This document shows positions 1 through 8,286 of a DNA stretch of 64,000 nt, in pieces; the first letter of the stretch is position 1, and every line of letters starts with the position of its first letter. The stretch lies in NCBI RefSeq assembly GCF_014647195.1, contig NZ_BMOS01000003.1, forward strand, positions 16,753 through 80,752. Reading direction: 5' to 3'. Made by a program: the position numbers and the translations under genes. The DNA comes from Oceanobacillus indicireducens. GTDB lineage: Bacteria; Bacillota; Bacilli; Bacillales; Amphibacillaceae. The notes below the pieces were generated by a model. It was not told the origin of the DNA, made no database searches, and saw only the letters and a list, made by a program, of their open reading frames with translations.

Positions 1-116
1 GTTCCAAGTAATGTCTGGTTTAAAATTGCTACAAAGGCACCAGAAATAAGCACAATAACCAATGGTACACGATTGAAATTTTGGACACTTTGATCCTTTG
101 TTAAATTTTCTCCCAT
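1..116 (-). CDS. MFS drug-efflux transporter, N-terminal fragment (runs off window)
   Basis: Only the first 38 codons are in the window; the gene continues beyond position 1. The translation opens with a short polar segment (MGENLTKDQSVQNFNR) and then a hydrophobic helix ending in NQTLLGT. That matches the first membrane helix of 14-helix DHA2 (EmrB/LmrB/QacA-like) proton-driven multidrug exporters, where a motif like NQTLL(A/G)TALP is typical. The ATG follows an AAGAAGGAA ribosome-binding site. The family is inferred from about 20 residues, so the substrate cannot be stated. Confidence 0.6.
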   Translation of the reverse strand, partial: MGENLTKDQSVQNFNRVPLVIVLISGAFVAILNQTLLG

Positions 117-315
117 ATATTTATTCCTTCTTTCCTCATACGAATAGCTACACGTAACTTTATATTTTAGCATTATTTTTCTTTAGAAACAATCTTAACG
201 ACCACTAACCCTTTTTACTTTCTTAAAAACTTACGCTGTATTGAAGTAGTTAGTTTAGTTCTTCCCATTTTTGGATAAGTTAATAGATATCACGATGAAA
301 AGGAGTCAAGCCTCT

Positions 316-864
316 ATGAAGAAAATAATGACATTATTTTTGATTCTGCTGCTATCCGCTGTTCTTGCAGCTTGTGGGAATAGTAATAAAGCGACAGAAA
401 CACCGAATAACGATACAACAACGGAAGAACCAAATGATGGTGCAGCTGGTGGAGACATAAATGATGATAATCAAACAGATGATAACAACGGAGCCAATAA
501 TAACCAAACGAAGGGAGACAGTGATCAGGCCGATTTCTCAAATGATTACGTCTTTACGAGTTTCGATTTAGAAGTTGATATTGAAAATAACGACGATGCA
601 ATCGATGTTGATTATGAAGTGGACATAGATGAGAATGAAACCGAAGCATCTTATGAGAACAAACCTGAAAACATCAATTTACGTGGAAACGAAGCAATGG
701 AAGAGCTTGACAACATCTTCACTTCCTTCCAGTTTGATGAAAATACACCAGATGAAGAAGTGATCAACGAAGTGCTCCAAGCTTTCAACATCCCAGAAGA
801 TGCTGCCAAAGTCGATTTGGAAATTGAATATGGAGATAATGTGGAAAAAGAATATAGAAGGTAA
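316..864 (+). CDS. YusW-type lipoprotein
   Basis: A predicted secreted lipoprotein of 182 residues, anchored on the outside of the membrane. The ATG at 316 is preferred over an upstream in-frame ATG at 271 because it follows AAAAGGAG with 10-base spacing and opens directly with a signal peptide ending in lipobox LAAC. Residues about 25-70 are a low-complexity Asn/Asp/Thr/Glu linker. The C-terminal part (from YVFTSFDLEVD to the end) resembles the YusW domain of Bacillus, whose function is unknown. The protein is strongly acidic, as expected for an exported protein of a salt-adapted species. It is monocistronic; repeat elements follow its stop within 7 bases. Confidence 0.7.
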   Translation: MKKIMTLFLILLLSAVLAACGNSNKATETPNNDTTTEEPNDGAAGGDINDDNQTDDNNGANNNQTKGDSDQADFSNDYVFTSFDLEVDIENNDDAIDVDYEVDIDENETEASYENKPENINLRGNEAMEELDNIFTSFQFDENTPDEEVINEVLQAFNIPEDAAKVDLEIEYGDNVEKEYRR

Positions 865-870
865 GAAATA

Positions 871-1024
871 ATAAAGTGCAACTCATTCAGTGGGGTTCCC
901 TTACCCCCCACTGAATGTTAGTTGAACAGAATCAGGTATTTACGGATTGTTTACCCCTCCTTCACATATTGGGCTTCCCTCATGTTTAGAGGGGGGGTAT
1001 TACAGACCGTTAATACGTGATAAA
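871..1024 (+). repeat. Two-hairpin intergenic repeat, copy 1 (full length)
   Basis: Full-length copy of an element seen seven times in this window. Hairpin I is ATTCAGTGGGG paired with CCCCACTGAAT. It is followed by TTAGTTGAACAGA, then a long imperfect stem whose arms are ATCAGGTATTTACGGA..., and the inverse of ATCACGTATTAACGGT..., each bordered by pyrimidine- and G-rich tracts. It starts with ATAAAG and ends with GATAAA. It lies between the YusW lipoprotein stop and the bidirectional terminator. Confidence 0.85.
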
Positions 1025-1174
1025 GTGAAACTTCATTCAGTGGGGTATCCTTCCCCCCACTGAATGTTAGTTGAACAGAATCAGGTATTTACGGACTGTT
1101 TATCCCCTCCCTTCACATATTGGGCTTCCCTCATGTTTAGAGGGGGGTATTACAGACCGTTAATACGTGATAAA
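1020..1174 (+). repeat. Two-hairpin intergenic repeat, copy 2 (tandem with copy 1)
   Basis: Head-to-tail second copy, nearly identical to copy 1; the two share the ATAAA at the junction. Differences are a few bases in the hairpin I loop and in the length of the G tract. Confidence 0.85.
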
Positions 1175-1175
1175 A

Positions 1176-1216
1176 CAATCGCACGGTGCTCTGGGAAGGG
1201 CGGTGCGATTGTTTTT
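1176..1216. terminator. Bidirectional Rho-independent terminator
   Basis: A perfect 9-bp stem CAATCGCAC/GTGCGATTG followed by TTTTTG on the plus strand, and by TTTTATC on the minus strand. It serves the lipoprotein gene on the left and the fhs/cyclo-ligase unit converging from the right. Confidence 0.85.
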
Positions 1217-1225
1217 GTCGATTTA

Positions 1226-1783
1226 TTATAAAAAACCATTCTCCGTAACCAGATAATCGACGGGGATATCAAATGGCTCAGCTGGTACTTCCTCCACTAA
1301 TTGGCCTGAATATAGTACCGAAACGGTTCGGTTAGGGAAATCTGTAAGGAAACGGTCATAATATCCCCCACCAAATCCAACCCGATAGCCGCGCTTATCA
1401 AATATAAGGCCCGGAACGATAAGTAGATCAATTTCCCGCTTTTCCACCTTTACTGTCTCATGCGGATTCGGTTCACGGAGATTGAAGTAACTTGCTTCCA
1501 ATTGTTCAAAATCATCAAGCTGATAAAAATCAAGCCTTCTCTCCTCAGGGACACACTTCGGAACCGTGACTGTTTTTCCTTCTTGCCATCCCTTTCTAAT
1601 CAGGGGTTCCGTATCCCATTCCAAACCACCGGAAACCGTGACCCCGACGGTACTGGCCTGATTCCAAAGTTCAGAGGAAGTGAGATTTTGAACTATTTTC
1701 TCCTCAATTTCCGCTCTTTCCACGCTGCTGAGGTTCGTTAATCTATCCTTTGCAAGATTCCTTAAATTGAGCTTATCCAACAT
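1226..1783 (-). CDS. 5-formyltetrahydrofolate cyclo-ligase
   Basis: Converts 5-formyl-THF to 5,10-methenyl-THF with ATP, returning the stored folate to the one-carbon pool in the cytoplasm. The 185-residue length fits the family. The diagnostic C-terminal block VPGLIFDKRGYRVGFGGGYYDRF (the GFGGGYYDR nucleotide/folate loop) is at about residues 123-145. The start MLDKLNLRN has basic and Leu-rich helix features typical of the family. It lies 18 bases downstream of fhs on the same strand, so the two probably form a folate operon ended by the 1176-1216 hairpin. The B. subtilis counterpart is YqgN. Confidence 0.93.
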   Translation of the reverse strand: MLDKLNLRNLAKDRLTNLSSVERAEIEEKIVQNLTSSELWNQASTVGVTVSGGLEWDTEPLIRKGWQEGKTVTVPKCVPEERRLDFYQLDDFEQLEASYFNLREPNPHETVKVEKREIDLLIVPGLIFDKRGYRVGFGGGYYDRFLTDFPNRTVSVLYSGQLVEEVPAEPFDIPVDYLVTENGFL

Positions 1784-1801
1784 CTCGCCCCCTCTTTATC
1801 A

Positions 1802-3478
1802 TTAAAATAAACCAACAATTTTCCCTTCCGGAGTAACATCAATGTTTTCAGCTGCCGGGATCTTCGGCAAGCCCGGCATTGTCATGACTCTTCCCGTCAA
1901 GACAACAAGGAAGCCCGCTCCCGCAGATACTTTCACTTGTTGGATAGTAATATGAAAATCCTTCGGCGCCCCTCGTAATGCAGGGTCATCTGATAAAGAG
2001 TACTGTGTCTTTGCCACACAAATCGGGAGCTTATCATACCCAAGCTTAACAAGCCTTGTAATCTCCCGCTCCGCCTCCGCTGAAATCTCAATTCCCCTTC
2101 CACCGTACACTTTCTGCACAAGCTTTTCAATCTTTGTTGGGATGGGATCTTCCAGACTATATGGATGACGCAAGGTGCTCTCCGTTTCACAAAGCTTTAC
2201 GACTTCCCGAGCAAGGTCTTCCGCCCCTTTTCCGCCTTTTGCCCAGACATCGGAAAGAACTACATTCACACCGATTTCTTCACATTTTTTCCTTATCACA
2301 TGAAGTTCTTCCTCTGTATCTGTCGGGAATTTATTAATCGCGACAACGGAAGGAATACCGAAAACATCCTGCATGTTTTCAATATGCTTAAGCAAATTAG
2401 GCAGACCTTCTTCAACTGCTTGAATATTTTCTTCATTCAAATCAGAGGCAGCTATTCCTCCGTGCAGTTTCAAGGCGCGGACAGTTGCCACAATTACAGC
2501 CGCATCAGGTGCGATATTAGCCATCCGGCTTTTAATATCAATAAATTTCTCTGCACCCAGGTCCGCCCCGAATCCAGCCTCGGTCACCGTATAATCCGCA
2601 TATTTCAATGCAAGTTTTGTCGCCATAATACTATTACAGCCATGGGCAATATTTGCAAACGGTCCACCATGGATAAGGGCTGGTGTTTTTTCCAAGGTTT
2701 GCACAAGATTCGGCTTTAATGCATCCTTAAGTAAGGCAGCCATCGCTCCGTGAGCCTTGAGTTCGCCAGCTTTCACCGGTTCATCATCGTAATTGTAACC
2801 GATAATAATTTCTCTTAGTTTTTCCTTTAGTTCGTTTAGATCATTGGAAAGACAAAGGATAGCCATAATTTCGGAAGCGACTGTAATATCGAACCCATCT
2901 TCCCGTGGCACCCCATTCTTCTCCCCACCCAGACCATTCACGATATGGCGGAGTTGTCTATCATTCATATCGACTACACGCTTCCAAGTGATTTTCCGGG
3001 TATCAATATTCAATTTATTTCCTTGATGGATGTGGTTGTCGATAAGTGCAGCAAGGAGATTATTAGCAGCTCCGATTGCGTGAAAGTCTCCTGTAAAATG
3101 CAGATTTATATCTTGCATCGGCACAACTTGCGCATATCCACCACCGGCAGCACCGCCCTTTATTCCGAAAACCGGACCAAGTGATGGTTCCCTTAAAGCG
3201 AGCATTGCTTTTTTACCGATTCGCTTTAAGCCGTCACCGAGACCAACTACAGTCGTCGTCTTTCCTTCACCTGCGGCCGTCGGGTTGATTGCCGACACAA
3301 GAATGAGCTTGCCGTCGGGAGCTTCGCGCATTTTTTGTAAAGCGGTAAAATTTACTTTCGCCTTATACTTCCCATACAATTCAATATCACTCTTGTCAAA
3401 CCCTGCTTGATCGGCAATTTTCGTTATCGGCTCCATTTCAACAGATTCCGCAATTTCAATATCTGTTTGATAGGTCAT
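1802..3478 (-). CDS. fhs: Formate--tetrahydrofolate ligase
   Basis: ATP-dependent formation of 10-formyl-THF from formate and THF. The 558-residue length is normal for the bacterial homotetramer. Visible landmarks are the family P-loop [11 protein letters not shown] at about residues 66-76, [12 protein letters not shown] near 110-120, and the conserved [13 protein letters not shown] block around residue 305. The ATG follows AAGGAGGAGTAAGC. With the cyclo-ligase 18 bases downstream it makes a one-carbon folate unit. Nothing in the 170 bases upstream looks like a THF or purine riboswitch. Confidence 0.97.
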   Translation of the reverse strand: MTYQTDIEIAESVEMEPITKIADQAGFDKSDIELYGKYKAKVNFTALQKMREAPDGKLILVSAINPTAAGEGKTTTVVGLGDGLKRIGKKAMLALREPSLGPVFGIKGGAAGGGYAQVVPMQDINLHFTGDFHAIGAANNLLAALIDNHIHQGNKLNIDTRKITWKRVVDMNDRQLRHIVNGLGGEKNGVPREDGFDITVASEIMAILCLSNDLNELKEKLREIIIGYNYDDEPVKAGELKAHGAMAALLKDALKPNLVQTLEKTPALIHGGPFANIAHGCNSIMATKLALKYADYTVTEAGFGADLGAEKFIDIKSRMANIAPDAAVIVATVRALKLHGGIAASDLNEENIQAVEEGLPNLLKHIENMQDVFGIPSVVAINKFPTDTEEELHVIRKKCEEIGVNVVLSDVWAKGGKGAEDLAREVVKLCETESTLRHPYSLEDPIPTKIEKLVQKVYGGRGIEISAEAEREITRLVKLGYDKLPICVAKTQYSLSDDPALRGAPKDFHITIQQVKVSAGAGFLVVLTGRVMTMPGLPKIPAAENIDVTPEGKIVGLF

Positions 3479-3596
3479 CTGCTTACTCCTCCTTTATAAT
3501 CAACCTTGCTAACTATTTTTCATTACTCAAATTGGATTACTTTTATCCCTAGGATGCGCATCCGTTAACCGAGCAACCGAATCGCTATCATGGCTC

Positions 3597-3626
3597 TAAA
3601 AAAAGAAACGGCGAAGTTATTTTCGC
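3597..3626 (-). terminator. Terminator after acetyltransferase gene
   Basis: On the minus strand GCGAA AATAAC TTCGC is followed by CGTTTCTTTTTTT. It sits 27 bases beyond the stop of the acetyltransferase gene. The stem is short but the T tract is good. Confidence 0.6.
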
Positions 3627-3652
3627 TGCTGAATATAAGCAATTAGCAGTAT

Positions 3653-4141
3653 TTATTCATGTATATTCCATACCATTCGAATTGTATGTATAGTATGTCC
3701 TTCTAATTCATCATCAAATTCAGAAATCTTATAAAATCCTTTCCGTTTGTAGAACTGGATTGCTTTTATGTTCTGACGTTCCACATGAAGGGAAATCTTT
3801 TCCGCAGCTAATTGATCGCTCCCAATCTCTAATAGGGCACTGCCGATTCCCTTTCCCTGGTATTCCGGATGTAGATAGATCGCGTGTAAGTGAACGCTGT
3901 CATCTGAATATACTTGCGAATAATTAGCAAACCCAATCAGTTCTTGATTGATCAATGCTACATAAAAGTTCGAATTTCTCCGCTGCTTCTTCAACATCTT
4001 CACGCTGTAAGCCTGATTCAAGAAACTTTCCTGAATTTGTGACGGAATAATTCCTGTATAAGTAGAATTCCAGCTGATTTTAGCAATATCCTGGATTGCC
4101 GGAATATCTTTTCTCTTCATCTTCCGAATTGTTAAGTCCAT
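3653..4141 (-). CDS. GNAT family N-acetyltransferase
   Basis: Acyl-CoA-dependent acetyltransferase with unknown substrate. The fold is clear: LTIRKMKRKDIPAIQ at the N-terminus and the acetyl-CoA loop QGKGIGSAL in motif A (about residues 98-106), followed by the AIQFYKRKGF motif B. I chose the start MDLTIRK because AAGGTGAG lies just upstream and the family usually starts there. A second ATG at 4180, 13 codons upstream, overlaps the stop of the preceding small membrane gene as ATGA. That overlap would allow coupled translation of a slightly longer form. Confidence 0.8.
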   Translation of the reverse strand: MDLTIRKMKRKDIPAIQDIAKISWNSTYTGIIPSQIQESFLNQAYSVKMLKKQRRNSNFYVALINQELIGFANYSQVYSDDSVHLHAIYLHPEYQGKGIGSALLEIGSDQLAAEKISLHVERQNIKAIQFYKRKGFYKISEFDDELEGHTIHTIRMVWNIHE

Positions 4142-4176
4142 CCTACTCACCTTGCCATTAATTTCCTCGTTCTTCT

Positions 4177-4338
4177 TCATTTCCGTTTCGCTTTCCGTTC
4201 GTGATGCTCTTCAAGTATGGCCTGGCCGACTGTTGAGGCCTCAATTCCTTTCTTCACCCCAGCAGCGATAACAAAGTATAAAATAATAAATGGGACAACA
4301 AATACAAACAAATTTAATAACGATGCCAAAACATTCAC
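4177..4338 (-). CDS. Small single-span membrane protein (GTG start)
   Basis: A 53-residue reading frame starting with GTG 8 bases after a strong GAGGGGG ribosome-binding site. It has one long hydrophobic helix (about residues 4-27) and a charged C-terminal tail ending EEHHERKAKRK. The TGA stop overlaps the long-form ATG of the acetyltransferase downstream as ATGA, which suggests the two are co-translated. I do not recognise the family. A TATAAT hexamer lies about 20 bases upstream of the Shine-Dalgarno, with a poor -35. The clean ribosome-binding site and helix make it likely to be a real gene missed by length cut-offs. Confidence 0.6.
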   Translation of the reverse strand: MNVLASLLNLFVFVVPFIILYFVIAAGVKKGIEASTVGQAILEEHHERKAKRK

Positions 4339-4388
4339 AAGCTTACCCCCTCTCTATTATTATACTTATTTCTCCAGCTCTGTTCCAT

Positions 4389-4973
4389 CTATTTCAATCC
4401 TTGATTGTTTTGCAAGTTAATCCAGTAATCCGGGTCAGTCATTTGAATTTCTTCTACAATGTCATCAAGATCCATCGGTGTAATGAAATAAATCGGATAA
4501 TCTTCGTTTGTTTTCTTTGCCGCCTCATAAAAATAACGGACGCTCCCAGGGTACTCTTCATCCATCAGCAAAAGGCTCGCATCACTTTTCTCAACAAACC
4601 ATGCATCCCGTGCTCGGAATTGGTAAGGACCTTTGTAGTCGCCAACATATAACGGCTTATAAAAGTCTGCTGTCATCACCATTTCCTGATATTTCTCCTG
4701 AAGCATTTCAGGCCAGCGCTTGTCCTGATTTTCAAAAGCAGGGAAAATCGCCAGCTGAACTTCATACTCCTCTTCTTTTAAATCAAGCACAACTTCAACT
4801 GTCCAGAGCTCCACCCCCATCTGACCGGATACGATCACCCATTTCAGTCCCTCTTCGATAAATCCGATAATTCTCTTCCTTATCGCTGCTTTGATAATAT
4901 GAACTTTCGGATCATTCTCTTTAAAAATTCCCATTTCAAGTGATTTATAGCCACTTACATGTAATACTTTCAT
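4389..4973 (-). CDS. ypsA: YpsA family protein (SLOG domain, DUF1273)
   Basis: A 194-residue protein of the YpsA family, a Rossmann-like SLOG fold expected to bind a nucleotide or nucleotide-sugar. Features seen: MKVLHVSGYKSLEMGIF at the N-terminus, IVSGQMGVELW (the glycine-rich SLOG loop) at about residues 47-57, and SDASLLLMDEE near residue 130. In B. subtilis and Staphylococcus, YpsA has been linked to cell division and oxidative stress, and its gene lies near the division gene gpsB. Here it neighbours cotD, and no gpsB is in view. It appears monocistronic. Confidence 0.85.
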   Translation of the reverse strand: MKVLHVSGYKSLEMGIFKENDPKVHIIKAAIRKRIIGFIEEGLKWVIVSGQMGVELWTVEVVLDLKEEEYEVQLAIFPAFENQDKRWPEMLQEKYQEMVMTADFYKPLYVGDYKGPYQFRARDAWFVEKSDASLLLMDEEYPGSVRYFYEAAKKTNEDYPIYFITPMDLDDIVEEIQMTDPDYWINLQNNQGLK

Positions 4974-5003
4974 TTACTCACCTCTTATTACATAGTCCAC
5001 TAA

Positions 5004-5037
5004 TTAAAAATAGGCTGAAACGATTAAGTTCCAGCCT
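5004..5037 (-). terminator. Terminator after cotD-like gene
   Basis: On the minus strand AGGCTG...CAGCCT is followed by ATTTTTAATTA, 16 bases beyond the coat-protein stop codon. Confidence 0.7.
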
Positions 5038-5052
5038 GACTTCGCTACTATC

Positions 5053-5469
5053 TTAACACCACTTACCGTGCTTATGCCAATGATGACCCTGATGCATTCC
5101 ATAACCCGGCTGAGTTGCCCCCATGACCTGGCCTGGTCCTGCACCAGGACCCATGCCATATCCAGGTCCCATGCCATACCCACCTGGGCCTCCCGGAGGA
5201 CTATACGCACCCGCTACTTGATTTGGTCTTGGTGGGGTTTCGAAAGCTCCGCCGAATTGGTCTACACTGTTGCAAGTGTTTTGCACGGAAGTTGAATGCG
5301 GATAAAAATGCTTATTTTTCACAAGATGATGCTTCATAACAGTGGTGTGCGATGGATGCACATGGTTTACTGTACTCTCAGAGAATTTGTTGACACAGTT
5401 ATGCTTTGTTGGATATACAATCGTTTTACATGCATGACAGCCACAATGCTGCCCGTGATGATGCCACAT
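5053..5469 (-). CDS. CotD-family spore coat protein
   Basis: A 138-residue, His/Cys-rich N-terminal region (MWHHHGQHCGCHACKTI, then PTKHNCVNKF) is followed by a Gly/Pro/Met-rich segment (GYGMGPGYGMGPGAGPGQ) and a His-rich C-terminus. The N-terminal half matches inner spore-coat protein CotD. Coat proteins of this class are made in the mother cell under late sporulation sigma factors and deposited on the spore. The glycine repeat tail is longer than in B. subtilis CotD (75 residues). This is one of the clearest signs that the organism forms spores. Confidence 0.85.
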   Translation of the reverse strand: MWHHHGQHCGCHACKTIVYPTKHNCVNKFSESTVNHVHPSHTTVMKHHLVKNKHFYPHSTSVQNTCNSVDQFGGAFETPPRPNQVAGAYSPPGGPGGYGMGPGYGMGPGAGPGQVMGATQPGYGMHQGHHWHKHGKWC

Positions 5470-5591
5470 GATTTAATCCCCTTTCTGTTATAGATTCACT
5501 ACTAACCTATGACAGTAGCCGGCAGAGTGTATAAGCAAGTACCCAGCTTTCAGGAAAATATATATGTTCGCCCGTTTCGCCAAATCATGAT

Positions 5592-6365
5592 TCAATAATG
5601 GGCAAGTAATCCTTTTTCCATTGCCACTCTTTCACAATAAATGAATACGCCAAGTCCAAGAGCGAAATAGAACAAGGCACTTGCAAGCAGAACAAGGAAA
5701 TCATTCATGGCAAATTGACTGAGGCTGACACCATGAATCATCACTTCCCGGACCATATCGAACCCTTTAACAAATGGCAGGAACTGGATGATTGGTGACA
5801 AGGATAACGGGATAAAGGCGAGTGCCATTAAGATGAACTGCAGAATTTGCAAAAATGCTTGCACCTGCTTCAATATAATGGAAATACCTGCGATGATGAA
5901 ACTGATGCCAAACATACCAACAAGGGTGAGCAGCATAATCGGCACCAGTGTTACTACATCTATATTCAACCATTGACCGGCAGTTGCCATCGACACGTAA
6001 AGCAAAGCAATAACAATCGTTAAATTGATGACCGTCGTCGATAGGAGCCGTGCTGCCATTATTCGCCAGATCCCCATTGGCGACATCGATAGCTGCTCCA
6101 GCGTTCCCCGCATTGCCTCATTAATGACTTCGTATCCGATACTATTGATAATTGTAATTGTTAAAAACCAAAAAATGTAATTCACAATTACATATTGCGT
6201 ATTCGCATCCTGGGTTGTCGGATCGCCAACCATCTGGATCACTCCGAACAAACCTAGAAAAATAATGTAAAAGGTTAAAATCATCGCAATTGTATTTGGT
6301 AAATAACGTTTTAATTCCAGATACTCTTTTTTCAAATTTGCCTTAAGAAGGTTGAGCCAAGCCAT
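5592..6365 (-). CDS. ABC-2 type transporter permease
   Basis: A 257-residue membrane protein with about six hydrophobic helices (first at residues 27-45), an NEAMRGTLEQLSMSP loop typical of ABC-2 permeases between helices 2 and 3, and an INSIGYEVINEA motif. It would form the channel of an exporter with the ATPase encoded just upstream; the genes overlap by 23 bases, implying coupled translation. The substrate (drug, antibiotic, lipid or polysaccharide) cannot be read from the sequence. Confidence 0.9.
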   Translation of the reverse strand: MAWLNLLKANLKKEYLELKRYLPNTIAMILTFYIIFLGLFGVIQMVGDPTTQDANTQYVIVNYIFWFLTITIINSIGYEVINEAMRGTLEQLSMSPMGIWRIMAARLLSTTVINLTIVIALLYVSMATAGQWLNIDVVTLVPIMLLTLVGMFGISFIIAGISIILKQVQAFLQILQFILMALAFIPLSLSPIIQFLPFVKGFDMVREVMIHGVSLSQFAMNDFLVLLASALFYFALGLGVFIYCERVAMEKGLLAHY

Positions 6366-7329
6366 TTCCGCCTTCCCCCTTTACTATTTTCATAAAGATC
6401 TGCTCGAAGTTCACCATTTCCCTGTCAATGGACTCCACCGGTGTTTTCGCCAGCTTTAATAGATCAAATAGATCATAGAACTCCTCATTCCCTGCTAAAT
6501 CCACTTCAATGACTGCTTGTAAATGGTCTGTTTCTTCATATTGATAAGCTGGGAATTTCTCACGTAAAAGACGTTGCTGTTCTGTAGTAAGTGGTGCGCC
6601 TAATGTGAGCTTATAGTTTCTCACGGCAAAAAGTTTTAATAAATTATCGATTTTTTCATCAATGACAATTTGTCCTTGATTGATAATAACCGTGCGTTCA
6701 CAAATATCCTGGATCACATCCATATCGTGGGAACTGATAATAATCGTTTTCTTAGCATCCTTCACAATCTGTTTTAAAATTTCCCGGACCTCATAGCTTG
6801 TTTCTATATCGATTCCAAGGGTAGGCTCATCAAGTAAAATGACCTCCGTATCAGCAAGCATCGCCACTGCAATCGCCAGCTTTTGCTGCATGCCGCGGGA
6901 CAATCTATTGACGAGTTCATGTTCCTTCTCTTTCAGATGGAAGTCACGCAAGAATCTCTCAATTTTTTCCCGTACTTCCCGTTTACTCTTTCCCCGGTTC
7001 CCTGCAAAGTATTCCAGATTCTCTCTTACCGTCAAGCGCCAATACAAATTACGGTTTCCTTCGAGCACAGCACTAATATGCCGGAGAGCTTTCAGCCGTT
7101 TCTTTTTGTTATCAATTCCCTTGATGGTAATCGTCCCTTCATCCTGACGCAGCAGACCACAAATCATTTTAATCGTTGTCGTCTTCCCCGCCCCGTTCGG
7201 ACCAAGCAACCCAAGTATTTCACCAGGATACACGGCAAAGGAAACATCTGACACCGCTTGGGTGAATTCATTTGTCTTCCGCTTCTTGTATTGTTTATGG
7301 AGATTATGTACCTCGACAATCGGCTCCAT
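6343..7329 (-). CDS. ABC exporter ATP-binding protein
   Basis: Cytoplasmic ATPase of the exporter. Motifs in order: Walker A GPNGAGKTT (about residue 45), signature LSRGMQQKLA (about 142), and Walker B VILLDEPTLGID followed by a switch His (IISSHDMD). The C-terminal 100 residues are the usual DrrA/NatA-type extension. I prefer the start MEPIVEVHNLHKQY at 7329, as GGGGATGGAAGG precedes it, over the longer frame from 7353. It is first gene of a two-gene operon with the ABC-2 permease. Confidence 0.92.
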   Translation of the reverse strand: MEPIVEVHNLHKQYKKRKTNEFTQAVSDVSFAVYPGEILGLLGPNGAGKTTTIKMICGLLRQDEGTITIKGIDNKKKRLKALRHISAVLEGNRNLYWRLTVRENLEYFAGNRGKSKREVREKIERFLRDFHLKEKEHELVNRLSRGMQQKLAIAVAMLADTEVILLDEPTLGIDIETSYEVREILKQIVKDAKKTIIISSHDMDVIQDICERTVIINQGQIVIDEKIDNLLKLFAVRNYKLTLGAPLTTEQQRLLREKFPAYQYEETDHLQAVIEVDLAGNEEFYDLFDLLKLAKTPVESIDREMVNFEQIFMKIVKGEGGNGLAQPS

Positions 7330-7418
7330 CCTTCCATCCCCTTTTCGTATCATTTACATGTATTGTAAGATAAGAAAACATCTACGAATACACTCCTTAG
7401 CAGGAACACTTCTCAGCC

Positions 7419-8024
7419 TTAAGACTGAAATTTGTTCTTTTGAAATAACGGACCGTCATATACGTACGTATGGTACTCGCCCGATTCACCAAGTGGACAA
7501 ACATCAAGCTTCACAATGTCCTCGATAAAATGTTGATCTATCTCTCTTCCAAGCCAATCTTTTGGAAGCTTTTCTTCATCCAGCTTTATGATTTCACTTT
7601 TATAGCCGGTCTTTACAAAGTCATGGAGCAAATCAATCGAACGCTCCTTCTTCGTCCATAACGGATAGATTGCTTCGAGATTTACCGATTGTGCAAGTTC
7701 TTCCCCCCACTTACGGTGCCCTTCCAGATAAATATCACCAAAAGCAATTCCGTCCAACTGATACGTTTCCTTTATTTCTTCAAGTCTTCGTTTATAATCT
7801 GTGGTGTAATTTTCAAAATCGGTAACGACCCATTCGATTGGTATATTTAAACGTGCCGCCTGATCTTCCAGCCGCTTTAATTTCTCGCCGTGAGCAACTG
7901 TTTCCCCGCTCTCGTTCCACACAGTCGTCATAAGGCAAACGACCGTAATCCCTTGTTCTATCATCCGGTGCAGGGCAAACATAGAATCTTTCCCACCACT
8001 AAAAGATAATACTGTATTTGTCAT
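7419..8024 (-). CDS. Dph6-like ATP pyrophosphatase
   Basis: A 201-residue PP-loop (N-type ATP pyrophosphatase) protein. The PP-loop SFSGGKDSMFALHRM is at residues 8-22, and the conserved GIAFGDIYLEGHRKW block follows at about residue 92. The family includes eukaryotic/archaeal diphthine-ammonia ligase (Dph6). Bacteria lack diphthamide, so the bacterial members must adenylate and amidate or thiolate another target, which is unknown. The Dph6 C-terminal YjgF-like domains of yeast are absent, as in archaeal forms. No co-transcribed partner is evident. Confidence 0.85.
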   Translation of the reverse strand: MTNTVLSFSGGKDSMFALHRMIEQGITVVCLMTTVWNESGETVAHGEKLKRLEDQAARLNIPIEWVVTDFENYTTDYKRRLEEIKETYQLDGIAFGDIYLEGHRKWGEELAQSVNLEAIYPLWTKKERSIDLLHDFVKTGYKSEIIKLDEEKLPKDWLGREIDQHFIEDIVKLDVCPLGESGEYHTYVYDGPLFQKNKFQS

Positions 8025-8286
8025 TTTTTCTTTCTCCTTTCCGTTATATTACCTATTCTACAAGAAATATCGATTCCCTTCCCGATCGGTATATTACTGT
8101 TCACCAGCCCCCACTATATTTTTCGGTAGGGGATGAATACAAGGATATAGGCGAAAGAATAAATATTTTATTCCTCCATTCCCGCTAAATATATAGAAAA
8201 ATTATTATTTCTCCTATAATGGCAAAATTAACCTAATTAATCAATTACATCCCGGCCAAAAATTTAGCTCTGGTGATGGATTAAAA
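8025..8286. other. Intergenic stretch with no recognisable gene
   Basis: Between the Dph6-like gene start and the short repeat copy. It is AT-rich, with a TATAAT-like hexamer near 8214, but I see no open frame, convincing promoter pair or RNA structure. With the repeat and flanks, the gene-free gap runs to 8403. Confidence 0.4.

Noticed and set aside
871..1174. Tandem repeat as CRISPR array
   Set aside because: Two copies of about 155 bp without short uniform repeats and spacers, and no cas genes.
3481..3596. Riboswitch upstream of fhs
   Set aside because: Only about 120 bases and no THF or purine aptamer signature visible.
5004..5210. 68-codon frame overlapping the 3' end of the cotD-like gene
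   Set aside because: Same strand, different frame, no ribosome-binding site; composition follows the glycine repeats of CotD.
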